The notes below the pieces were generated by a model, which had not been told where the DNA came from, did no database searches, and saw only the letters and a list, made by a program, of their open reading frames with translations. A stretch of 64,000 nt of DNA from Otis tarda (Eukaryota; Chordata; Aves; Otidiformes; Otididae), in contig CM048552.1 of the NCBI GenBank assembly GCA_026413225.1, positions 208,829,553 to 208,893,552 of the forward strand, in the 5' to 3' direction. Shown here piece after piece: positions 23,601 to 36,320 of this stretch. The position numbers were made by a program, and so were the translations under genes. Position 1 is the first letter of the stretch, and every line of letters starts with the position of its first letter.

Positions 23601-26600
23601 TTTGTTTTCACTCTGATACATATGGTGTCAAAAGCATGATAAGAAGTACTTTAATAGATTTAGAAGAGTTATTTTTCTTCTTAAAATATCTACTGAGTAT
23701 CACTTACACTCCCAATATTGCTTATAATAAGAAATTGCCTCTTAAACACCTTCTTTGAGTTGCCATCCAAAATTTCAACAGCATGCACAACTGATACTAG
23801 CATTCAGAACAGATGAGAGGCTAAATATAAACAACATGACTACGACAAAAAATATTCACTTACTCATCTAAACACGGATTTTGGCCACACTCTTCCTAGC
23901 ATTGTTTCTAGTCAGGTTTGACAGAGAGCACAGAACAATGGACAAAATCAAATGAAGACAAAGATGTCAAGCACAGGTTAATAAAGTCATAGTGCCCCAA
24001 ACAAAATAAAAATAAATTAGGAAAATACAGCACAGAAAGTAACATGTTACAGACAAAGAACAGTTCATGCTCTGTTGAAAGCCTGGGTATATCAAGACAT
24101 TTGAAAGTCAGTATGGAAAAATATTTCCTAATGTAAATTGCAATATGGTAAGGAAATAATTTCTGAGTCTACTTATTTTATGTCAGAACACTTACTTTAA
24201 ATTCTTGATGGAATTATGCAAGCCCATTTCTGATCTCATATAGTTCATAATTTTAATTCCCTCAGTTCACTGGGTACATCAAGAAAGGCAAAAAGAAATG
24301 TACAGTGATACAGAAGAAAATCAAGGCATTTTTTTTTAGACTTTAGTCACAGTATCACCTAATGCTTTCATTATCCAGATAATTTCATGAATTCACATGG
24401 ACTGGAAAAGCAGCATGAAAAAAACTTTCATAACCTAGGAATGATGTAAAAATGATATATTGTTGCTAAGGTTAGGTCTTGAAGAGATATGTCTTGTGAG
24501 CATTTTAGACAATTAGCAAAGTAATAAATTATTAAGTCTAATGGAAAATTTTATTAAAAGACTTAAAAAAATCTTAATGAAGCTTAGCAAAAATTTTATC
24601 TGGCTATTTAGTTTCTAAAATAAGTGGAAACATTGCTTGTGTACAGAAAATGGCTGCTAGATCAGTATTTCCTCTTTACTGAAATGGAATAACAATGAAA
24701 TAATTGACCACAATCGTCCAGTCTGTAAGTTCTCTTATCTTATCTTCTGGACTCTGACTAAGCACAATTCATAAGCAATCCTCTACAATGTCTTCAAAAT
24801 TTTATAACCTATTCTCTTTGTATCTCATCCCCTAATCTTTACCCACTCCTGCAACAGAGAGCGTTTCCTCTTAAGGGGGACTTGCAAGTTCCACGAACAA
24901 TAAACGCGCAGGAGAGAATTGGAAAGAGCTTTCTAGCAGAAAAACCACTAACAGACCCTGTCGCCTCTGCATACTAACCAAAAGCCAAACAAAACATCAT
25001 CAAAAAAGCATGCAGATAAAGCCTGATCTTACACATACTACAGGTCCCTGTGCTGCTCTCTTTTATAGGGCTGTCCCACACTGAAGACAAGGACTACAAA
25101 CCTACAGATCCTGTACACGGCTGCAGCAGAAGTGGAGAGAGATGGATTAATGTCCCACTTCTGAAATAAAACTCACACATAAGAGGAACACTTCATATTA
25201 AAGAGATCTTGTGCTTCCTCTATTTTAAAAACAGCAAAGAAAATAACACAACTCTGCCCCAAAAACCTCTTTCACATTTGTCTCAATTTTTTTGGCTCCT
25301 TATCTTGACTGGTACATGGGATCAGCACCCTGGGGTCCTTTTCTGTCAAGAAGAGTCTTTATTCCATTCACTAAATAAAAAAGTCTGCACACACACACAG
25401 AAAGAGTATGACATAACGTTTGCCAGCCATGACCTTGTGCAACCTTCACAAGATTTTCCTCTTACGTTTAGCTTTCTGTATTATTTTTCATACCATCCTT
25501 CTTGAAAGAAGACATCTATATTACAAACTATATTTATTATCCATAATACAATACTTTTAAATATTTCATAGGTAGTTATGCATTTTCCTTGCATATAAAC
25601 AATATTAAACTCCCACTTTGCAACTGAGTGTTCTTCAGTACACTGTTGCTGTGGTTTTTCATTCTGTATGGACAGGTACTTAGTGCAGGGTGAATTTGCC
25701 TCAGTTTGAAAAGTCCCAAGATGGACATTTGTGACCAAAAGGCAGCTATATATTCAAGCCATAGCACTCTCTCCCCTGCAATTTCATAATTCCTACTCCT
25801 AACAGAGCTACCATGCTATAATATCAACCGACAGTAAGTTTTGAGTAGTTAGAAAGGTTTCCTGTAAATCCCTCAACCGATCTACGCAGGTTTTCATGTC
25901 AGAAGAGAGCTGAGCCTGAATAGCTCCTGCTAGCCCAAGTGCAAAGCCACAGTGAAAATCTTTTGTGTTTCCATGGGAAAACAATAAAACTTCCAGACAA
26001 CATTTTGCAGTGTTTTCCAGTTATCACTGCTGTTCATAAGGCTCTGTAAGTTTTCAGAGGAGATAGCTGGATTGGGAGCTGGACTCCTTGGGGAGTTAGT
26101 AATGAGCTCTAATGTCTTTTGCTTCTAAATGGCTCCTGCTGACTTAGTTAAAGTTTTATTATCATCTTGACAGTAGAGTTAAGAGGCCCACTTCCAGCCC
26201 ACCATCAGCACTTGCCTCTGTTTCTGCAGTGTCACGGAGACAGGTGAGTCACTGCAACATCCCCATCTTAGGGCTCCTTCGCTTTCACAATCGCTCTGGC
26301 TGCCAAAACAGCAGGTACCTCCGTCCTGTTATTACACCTGGCTGCGGTGATGCACCCACTGCTGGCAGCAGACGAGCTGTCGTTTGGACTTGGACTGGTC
26401 AGCTGCTCCCTGCGGAGTGGGAAACCTCCCTCTGCTGAGCATGCATGTAGTTCAGTTACACGAAACATAGATTGATTGCATAAACCACATGCAGATTTTT
26501 AAAAGCAGAATCACCATGTTAATGTCCAGAATTGGTTAAAAAAAAAAATGCAGTTGATAAAAAATTCCCATTGCAGAATAAAAAATCCTCCCTGCTCATA

Positions 26601-27903
26601 CCAATGTCTTTGTTCCTTCCTGATAAACAAACACATCTCAAGATGACAGCCTAACAAAGCACCTATGCAGGCAGCCCCCCTGAGAATGGCTTATTTCCCC
26701 AAAGAGTCAGTTCAAGTATGATGTGATTTACCACATTTCTGGATGTAACTGCTGTGATGGCTTCTTGGGGCTGGACAACACTTGAAAACCTGACCTCAGG
26801 TGAGTAAAGGGGTGATCTGACCCAGATGAGGAGGGAAGGAGTGGTACCATGCTCCTGGTGATGCTGAAGGCCAGGGGGATAGCAGGAGGGCAGGCACCTC
26901 TGCTCCCTCTGCCCCACAGCCTCACGACAGCTGAAAAGACAAATGCTTTCATCATGCAGTTACTGCTCCAAAAATTGATTTGATTATGACAGTGCCTGCC
27001 AGGAGACTGTGACCCACCCAATGTTAATCCATAGAAAGGAAAAGTCTGTGGGTTTTTAAAAAATGAAAGAAAATTGAGAGTATTTAGGTAGCTGAGCTGA
27101 AATGAAGCCTTGGTTTTTGATGAGAAAAATCTGACTCCTCTCAGAAAGATAATCAAACCAAATATCCCCTCTCCAAAATAATTCCTGCATTTCTGAGAGT
27201 CTCAGAAGAATGAAATACACATCAGTTGGGGCTGCCAAATGAGATGTAGCACTGCTGCACTACGGAGCAACAGCCAGAGAAAAGAGAGTGAACTGAACAG
27301 GATCCAGAAGAAGCACATAGTGCAGTCATTAAAAACTGCCATGAAACCTAATTTGAATCCTTATTCATTCACTCCCTTCTTCTCCTTATTATCTCTTATG
27401 TTCACCATGCTGTAAAAGGCAAAAACTAAGCAGCACAGAGTTTCTGTGTTAAGTCAGACTCGTGGCCCATGACAGAAGAACGTCCATGCTGGAAAAACAA
27501 TGACTACTAACACTTGTGAGACATGTTGTGTCAACACGTGCACCAGATGCCAATCAGCAAGACTCCAGCTGAGCCTCAGCTGCAAATTTAAGACTAGAAA
27601 AATTCCGCAGGAGGACTGAAGACAATAAAGTCTTTTCATAGACATCAGTTTGCGCTGTTTGCACCTGCTAAGCTCATAGGAGTAAGTCTGCTCCCAAGTA
27701 CGTGCCATGTAGATCATACAATGTGAACACAGAGCATACGTTCAGTTGCTATGCAATTTCAACTAAATCATCTTAATAATAAAATATTACTTATTTTAAG
27801 AGCTATTCATTTTTCCATGCATAGTGGGTGCAACAACCTATGACTCATTAAGGGCAGCCCAGGAAGCTGCCTGTTGCCCTGGCTTTGCTCATCCTTCATA
27901 CAA
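20683..27903. other. Unique intronic sequence
   Basis: Seven kilobases of AT-rich DNA without a recognised gene or interspersed repeat. It holds a T-run near 22828-22841 and a short CA run at 25387-25400. Open frames up to 142 codons (26728-27156, minus) have no recognisable family and no splice context. Confidence 0.55.
25387..25400 (+). repeat. Short CA dinucleotide run
   Basis: GCACACACACACAG, about six CA units. It is a minor microsatellite. Confidence 0.85.
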
Positions 27904-28655
27904 TCATAGCATCATTTAGGTTGGAAAAGACCTTTAAGATCATTGAGTCCAACCATAAACCAAACACTGCCAAGTCCACCACTAAACCATGTCCCTAAGC
28001 ACCACGTCTACATGTCTTTTCAATACCTCCAGGGACGATGAACTCAACCACTTCCCTGGGTAGCCTGCTTCAATGTCTGACAACCCTTTGGGTGAATAAA
28101 TTTTTTCTAATATCCAATCTAAACCTTCCCTGGTGCAACTTGAGGTCATTTCCTCTCATCCTATCACTTGCTACTTCGGAAAAGAAACCCATACCCACCT
28201 GCCTACAACCTCCTTGCAGGTAGTTGTAGAGAGTGATAAGATCTCCCCTCAGGCTCCTTTTCTCCAGACTAAACAACTCCAGTTCTTTCAACTGCTCCTC
28301 ATATGACTTGCTCTCTAGACCCTTCACTAGGGTCTTCTGTACCTTCACTGCCTTTCTTGGACATGCTCCAGCACCTCAATGTCTTTCTTGTATTGAGGAA
28401 CCCAAAACTGAACCCAATATTCGAGGTGTGGCCCCACCGGTGCCAAGTACAAAGGGATAATCACTTCCCTAGTCCTGCTGGCCATGCGATTTCTGATACA
28501 AGCCAGGATGCTATCGGCCTTCTTAGTCACCTGGGCACACTGCTGGCTCATTCACCCAGCTGTTGACCAACAATCTCACGTCCTTTTCTGCCCCCAGGTC
28601 CTTTCACCACTGGCAGCACACCTGGTGTGAGACTGTGAGATTGCAGGGGCTGGGA
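27904..28655 (-). mobile_element. CR1 LINE fragment of a different subfamily, about 0.75 kb
   Basis: A reverse-oriented CR1 starts TCATAGCATCATTTAGGTTG, continues GAAAAGACCTTTAAGATCAT, and carries a longer 3' untranslated segment (CACTGCCAAGTCCACCACTA) that the other CR1 copies lack. The minus-strand ORF2 words differ too: [20 protein letters not shown], then [12 protein letters not shown]. This marks a distinct CR1 lineage. The 5' part near 28560-28655 is degraded and its limit is approximate. Frameshifts separate the two main open pieces (28070-28348 and 28345-28551). Confidence 0.93.
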
Positions 28656-31600
28656 ATGGCCCTACATCATTTGTTTACACAGTGCTGAGCCAAATTTTGG
28701 TTCAACAAGCAGTACAACATTGAAACCATGCTATTAAAAAGCTATAGTGGTATGTAGGCAAAGCACTTAGGAAACTCAGCCAGTATTGGAGAGGTATTAC
28801 TAAAAAAGCAGCAAGCTCCATGTGGAGGAGGTGTTGAGAATCATCTAAAGTGCCTGTTAAGTTCAAATTCAGCTTTAACTTTCAGTAGACCTTTGAGGTG
28901 GTATGTTTAGAAATGAAACTAATGTCATTCTTTATGTCAGGGAGAAAAGCCAGTCACACACTGGGGCCACAGACCTTGGGCACAAACAGATGAGTGCTGG
29001 AACAGATAGTTCAGCCAGTCCATCCTTCTGCCAGAGCAGCACTGTTTTGAATGACTGGGTCCCAAGATTATGTGTTCAGAAAAGATTCAGGTTTGCATGG
29101 CATTAGGAAGCCCTTAGGAAACAGATGCGGTCTGTTGGGATACATCTTAACAGAAGAATCAATAGACAGAGCAGGGGAAAGAAAAACTATAAGACAGCTG
29201 GTGAATCACAAACATATGGTGAAGGATTGTGCCAAAGTAGGAAAAATGAAAAGAAGTTGAAGAAGAGATTTTTGAACAGGAGGCAGAGAGAACAGAGGAG
29301 AAGAGAGGTGAGAAGTCTGTGGCTGAGAAGGGCCCAAGGCACAGAGATTATATACACCAGATATATACCCTGAGACTAGGAATGCAGAGAGAATATGGGG
29401 TATAAATTACAATGCCGTGGTCAGAAGGGCTCTCCATTAGCACTCAGGGCACCACAGGCTGTTTTTCTGATTGGAGAGAGCAGGAACTGCTGAGCTCTGC
29501 CCCATTCATACGCATCTGTACATAGAGCCAGGATAGAGAGGTTTGCCAAGCCAGAAACGTACTCTCCATCCTAAGAAAAAATTTGAATTTTGAAGGCAAA
29601 ATTATCTGAAATTGGAATTGAAACTAAACTACCAAAAAAGGATAAACCCTTTTCTTTTTCCAATGCCAGGCTTGATCCTAAAACTACTGAAGCCCCTTGA
29701 ATTGGATGGTCTGCAGGAACAGATTACCCTGAGTAGAGAGAGACAGTATGGGAATAAGGGAATTCGGAACCATAAACTCTGACTCCTGCATGTAAAAGCA
29801 ATACTCATAATTTCCAGTTGTCATACAGATTTGTCAAAAAGCCAATTCTCTGCAATTGACATTGTCTAATAAAACTTACTCCACTGAAAACTTATCAACC
29901 AGTTTCTACTTTCTCATTAGAAAAAATAATAAAAAGGCAAAACAGAACCCTCTTACAGGACTGTGGGGAAAAACAAATTAAGAGTAATGGAGAATTTGAA
30001 CTAGTTAGACATAAGGATAGAAACAATAAGCAGAAGCAATACATCACGGAAGATATTTGAAAACATAACACAAGATTGCTTAATTACACAGAAAATTGTA
30101 AAGGATCACCAGAGAGAAACAGTTCTTGCTTAGACTATAGTATAGAAAAGAGGTTGTGACTTTAAATAAAGAATTAAAATTACGCGTGGATAAAGCACCC
30201 TTCATAAAAGTTTTGGTCAGGTAGTCACCAATGGGTTTAATTGATTAAAATAAGTCCGAATACAAGGACAAGAAAATAGGACATTTTAGAAGTAATGATG
30301 GGAAGTGTAAAATGGAAGCTGAACAGAACTAAATTAAACAAGATGCAGCAGTACAGGCCACAGAATAAGTAAACAAATTTAATGTTGAACCAAAGCTTTG
30401 AACTCCCAGGGTGCAGTTACACCTGAGCAAGACTCCTAAAGGCCACTGCAGTTCTCCGATGTGTCTCTTACCTGGGCTGTGCTCAGAACTGGACCAAAGA
30501 TGTTTCAGACAGCGCTGTCAAATTCTTGGCAGTTCTGTCATTTTCGTTGGATTCCACTCTCAAGTAAACTCTCAAGCGAAGAGGAGAATCAAGCTTAATT
30601 TAAAAATACTGAATTAAGAGTAGCTTTATCTCAAGGATGAGCAGAGAAGAACTGTAGTATTTATAAAAGGCCCATTCAAGAACTCAGATGATTTATTCCT
30701 GAGGGCAAAATCCTTCAGATTTATATAACAAAAGATAGGCTTAACCCAATACAATAAGCACTATACTAAAGACATATTATAAATCCATCCTTTTGCAAAT
30801 CAGTATAAAATCAAGACACAATACAAAAAAGAAGGAAATGAAAACTGGAGAGGAAAGACGAAGAAAATAAAGACCAGCCCAGCCGTATGGCATCTAGAAA
30901 TAAAGTTCTTATAACACGTGATATTGATCTCATCTTGATAAGCAGTAATATATTTCTTTTCAAAGTAATTTGCAAGCTAAAACTGATAGAAAAAAATTAT
31001 GAGTTTATACATAGAATGTCAATTCAAGTATGCTCTGGCATTTAAGTTGTTTTATAAAATTATGAAACCAAAGTGCTAGAAATATTCACTTACAAGCAAA
31101 TAAACATCCGCTGTAGCATCCAAAACCCAAACATTACCAAATGTTGGTAAAAGCATGAGAAACAGAGTGTGTTAGTCAGCTTCTGGTCAATAAGTAAAAT
31201 GATTATTCTCTATTTTTCGCTTACTTTGGCTAAAAGGAATCACACTGGGAAAATTAATTGGATTCTGTAAAGCACCATGGTTCAAAAAAGATCAAAGTGT
31301 TCTTTAGAATAAAACTTATTTTTTAGGTCATGATTTTGTGATGGCTTCTTAAATGTGAGGCACTCTGAGAAGCAATTGTTTTAAAAGACCGATAGGTCAG
31401 TCATTTAACTGAAACTCAAAAATAGCAAAAACAAATTAATGACAGAAGGGGGCATAAAGAAGACAAAGACCACAAGAAATGGATGTGAGATAAAAATAAC
31501 CATAGAAGGCAGCTTTCTGTGCAAACCTGAGTAGTTGTTTTTTGTTCATGAGGTAAATATTGATTAAAATCTCAAGTTCAGAACTGGAATAATAAACAAT

Positions 31601-34600
31601 GCTATTATTCTGTTATTAGGAAAAGATTATAGCCAAAGCAAATCATACAAACCCAACTAAAGAGTCCAACTGCCACCGCTAAGATGACTCGTGAAAGTCC
31701 ATGTCTGTAGGAGAGGGCCCTATGGCTATATACACCCTAGATACTGGGCCAGGGACTATTTTCTGGCATTTAGACAAGCTGATGAATGTCCATAAGGCTA
31801 AAATAGCTTGACTGTGCTTAAAATGTTGAATGGCAATGTCATGGGGTTTGAGCTGATGTTTACATCACAGCTAATATTTGTTTGCAAAGGTATCTCTTTG
31901 TCCAAGCCAAAAAACTGTACCAGGAACCATGATATCAGTTGAAGACTTGAGATATCCCCACGTACTTTGTTAGTAGAGATTTAGTTAGGACCACAGTCAT
32001 ACAGAATTACATCTACACAGTGTTAATGCAAGAAAATGTTTAAAATTTACCTGGATATTCTGAAAACTGCCACAAAGAAAATGCATTTCTATTGCTTGAG
32101 GCATATAAGGAGCTGACTTTTTGTTAGAGGCCTCACTCTTGATTTTACAACTGTGTCTTACTGCAAGATGACAAGAAAGTGCTTTGCTTGCCACAATAGC
32201 ATTGAAGCAATCAAGATGTTACAGGAACCAGCATTGGAGCTTCTGCCCATGGTCATGTAGAGCTTGATCTTGCAAGGATATATTGGTCGCACTTGTGCAG
32301 AAGACAAAACGACACCAACTCCTTCTGGCCAAAAGATTCTACCATAACGTGAAATTGGATGATCTAATGGCAAAGTAACAAACTGTGTTCTTTAACAAAA
32401 GAATTCTTTTAAGGCCCAGAGGATTCAGTGTTTACAATGCAGATCTGTAACCATTTTTCAGAGATGGTTGTTTATTCTTCCTACGTTGCCTATTCCTCCA
32501 GCAAAAAGTGAGATGCATGTTGGAGACGAGACGTACAGCGGGGTAACCTTTAGCCTTTTTGCACTAACCAATGCAATAAAGTAATTAAATCACAATAACC
32601 AAATCTGACTGGTTTAGAACAACTTATTCAGAAATCTGAGTAATATTAAGGAAATCCATACTTTGGTTGACACATATGCCCATCATTAAAGATGAAGTTA
32701 CACAATCGCCCAGGATGCCAGATTGAATTATAACTTTTCAGCAGCATTTTTCAGTTGTCAAAACAATCTGTAGAAAAGGTTTTCCTTTTGCTAAGCTTCT
32801 AAATCAATTTTTCTGGAATCACTGAAAATTTCTGTCCATCTCTTCTGAGTTTTGTCTGTTAAGTGTCTTGGTTAGTCAGACTAAAATTTGAAGGGAAAAA
32901 TATAAAAGGCTAAAATCTGAAACACACTCACACTGAAAACCTTTGTGCTTTGCAACAGTAAAACCAAGGAGATACTCAAGGAAAAATGAGCCTGCTGGTG
33001 AAACTGAAGGATTCAGAATAGAATCATTTACTTCACTATTTTCAAACAAAACCTAAATTAAATAATTTTTATCTCTATATTTTTCTTTTTCTTCTTCTTG
33101 TATTTATGAACACATCATATTTTTTCATTTGCTTTTCATTACCATCCTATTGTTAGAAGCAGCATTTTAATTATTTGGACCAATCAATTGGAATATAGTA
33201 CAAATAATAGATAAAGCAATTTTCTAGACAGCTTTTGTATAAATAATTTGGAATATAGGAAGTAATAGTTTTGTATTTTCTTATCTGGCTCCTGTTGCTT
33301 GCTAAAGCTGCAGGCTTAATAAGATAAGTAAGAATACCAGTTTTGAACTTTACTCTATATTGATTGTTGTGCATTAAAAATTCACAGCCTAGAGAGAAAT
33401 AAGTGTCAACGCATTTAACATGTTATAAATACCTTTAGATTATTTAATAGGAAAATCTAGATTTAATTTCACTTATTAAAAGTCTAAACAATAATTGCAA
33501 GTTATGTATTAATACAGCTTATTTATTTATTGTAATTTTATATTCACATTTTAAAGAACCTTCCTGTGACCCAAAGCATGACAAAGCCACCGATAATAAC
33601 AGCACTATCAAGAGATCCTTGCAGTGTCACGGTACATCTCCAAACTGTAGCTTGCAGAAGTGATCTGTACGTCAGCTCTCTACAACGATGAGATCTAAGG
33701 TTGGAGTTAATGTCAGCAGTGACACTGGAATGGGGTTATATCAAGTTAATGTAACTCAGGTTCACACTTATTGACTCATTTTAAATTTGTTCTCTTCATT
33801 GTTATTATGAAATTCAAATATGAGCCATGCCTGTAAAACGTTTATAGGCTGCAATGAAAACCTTTCCAATTTTGATTTGAAAGATCCAATGTTTTCAGAG
33901 CATAAAAACAAATTGCATCAAAGAGTTTACAGGAAAAAGCCAGTAAAAAGCAGACAGAGAGACAAGGATCAGAACTGGGAAAGACCTACTTGCATGTGTG
34001 TTCATGTGTCTCACATTTAGTCACGTAACTCTTCTCATGTGCCCATGGGCAAGGTGAAAGACTGCCATTGACTCGGAGAAGTTTACCTGGTGATATTTTT
34101 CATATGCACTTTCACCATGTCATATTTTTTGTCCCATTTGCCACTGTATGACATTCCTGCGGCCTTGAAATCCTCTGCTGCCCTACGGCTTCGACAAAAA
34201 CAATCGCATCCCTCTGGACCATTGCACAAGAATACCACCAGTGTCTGGGTGGTCAGCCCGAACTCCCCTCCGCACCCCTCTCCCTGGTGCACCAGACTTC
34301 TACCCCAATGCCAGTAACAACTACAATTCGGGCTCTAGGCAGTCCTCTGGATACTTCATGCAGTATCTGGAGGACCTCCCTACCTCTGCCTGGCCCATGA
34401 TGTCGGGTGTCTGATATTGACCTGTCACATGTTCAGAGAGGTCCCTCATACTTTCTTTCAGGGATCCTGTAATGCTTAGAAAGAACTGTTTGGGAACATC
34501 TGTACTTGATTTTCACTGTTCTTCAAATCTTTATCCTTTAAGTATGCTACTTGCAGGAAAACCTGACATCACTGGGCTCCCACCCTGTCACACTGGCCAG

Positions 34601-36244
34601 TTTTACCTCATTGCTTCCTTTGAATACTTGGCTGTCTTTACCTATTTAGTGCTTTTTATCAGCTGTTTGAGACACCCAGAATCTTTATACTCTGCTTTTA
34701 CAATGCCTTACTGCTGACTTTAAGTGGGTCTTCTAGGGACGATAGCAGTACAAATACTACACGCTAAATTCAATAAAATGTTGCCCCATAAATGAAAGCT
34801 ACACAAGGCCCAGCAACCTTTATCACAGATGTGAAGAAGCAAATCTCCCCAGTCAGTAAGAATACAAAGGATACTCTAGAAATTTATCTCACTATTTAAT
34901 ATCTAAATTTCTTACACAAAAGGCAATTGAGGACTTCTTGAATAGCATTATATAGTAGTTCCCAGACAAAAACTGCATTAAGATAAAGTTACAATTGAAC
35001 ATACACATCAATAATTTAAGGTAAAATACATTACAGGGATATATATTTAGCCCCAAGCAAGATTTACAAACCTAGGAAGTTTACAGATCTGGTTATAGTG
35101 AAAAGAAACCCACGGGTGTTTAAGAATTGGAAATGCGAAAACAGCTGCCTCGTAACAGTGAAATGTGATGGTCGCTATGAAAAAGGAGGCAGCATGTCTT
35201 TGGCATCAGACCTATTGAAAACATCACTTCCATTTTCCAAATAGGAAAATTCTTCATGGAATTCTTTCTTTGAAGGAAAATATTATGTGGCAATCTCTAT
35301 TGAAGAAGGCACTCCAAAAATCTGACTTCAAGTATTGAATAATTTAAGAGACCTATTAATAAAACTGTTTTATAATTACATTTACTTATGAATTCTCAAA
35401 AAATGTTTATAAAGTAAGTTTTGTCACTTCGAATAATACATTGCAGTCTTGATATACAAATGAAGTGAAATCACAGCTTCTGGCATTAAAACTCAACTCA
35501 CTATAGATCCATTAGCTGTGCTTCCAGACTTGGTTCATTTCTGCCCAGAAAACACATGGACTATACTATTGTGTAAGCTAAGGGACTTTGGATCCCCAGT
35601 CACATAAAATAAAAAGACTTAAGGGTCCTCTATATTCCTGAAGTCATAGGGGGATTTTTTAAAATTACATAAAATTAACTGAATGCATGAACACAATAAA
35701 ACCCCTTAAAATAATGAAATATTCTCATACTTAATGCAGGATTCTTGTCCCAAAAATACATTGCTAACCATGGTGCTCACAACCATTGCTTATGCCCAAA
35801 CACAAAATCAGCTCACTCATAACAGTGCATACTAAAACTTAAATAATAGCCTGGTTCTCCAGCAGATTTCAAAGTACTTTACAAACGAAAATGGGCTGAT
35901 ATGACAATTGTTGGACATGCACAGCTTCCACTGAAGTCACAAAATGTATCTCAGGATTAAGCCATAGGCAAAGAGCCTGGTTTTGCACATTTCTCACTAA
36001 AACTCCCCCTGGCTTCAAGACCCAGTGAACTCAGCAGGGATGCTTTGGTGAAGTGCTGAACAGGGCTCTCATGAAATTTCACAACTTCTCATTATCATGC
36101 TCCATTACTCCTTGCTACATCACACCTCATTTTACAAACAACACCATATAAAGGACCAAAGTGTTCTGCAATATCATAACAGTAGAAGAATCTAGAGGAA
36201 AAAGGCAAAAAAAAAATAAAAAGACCTTTATAAGCAATGCAAAT
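28656..36244. other. Unique intronic sequence
   Basis: AT-rich DNA with a purine-rich patch at 29240-29330. A coding-like but unidentified open frame lies at 34169-34414 (see findings). A possible ancient repeat with a 'GATTTCAAAGTACTTTACAAA' type segment lies near 35850-35890. No gene was recognised. Confidence 0.5.
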
Positions 36245-36320
36245 GTAAGTGGTAGAGTTAAGAAGAACCCACGATGCCTGGTTGTCAATCTTATGCTTTA
36301 ACCACGAGGTCAAGAAGCCC
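36245..36320 (+). mobile_element. MIR-like ancient SINE fragment
   Basis: GTAAGTGGTAGAGTTAAG, GAACCCACGATGCCTGGTTG and ATGCTTTAACCACGAGGTCA align in order with the MIR 3' half (agtaagtggcagagc, gaacccaggcagtctg, tgctcttaaccac). Divergence is high, as expected for an element family that predates birds. The match is from recall of the consensus. Confidence 0.55.

Noticed and set aside
26728-27156. 142-codon minus-strand frame
   Set aside because: No recognised domain, several low-complexity stretches and no splice or conservation support. A frame of this length is not surprising in 64 kb read in six frames.
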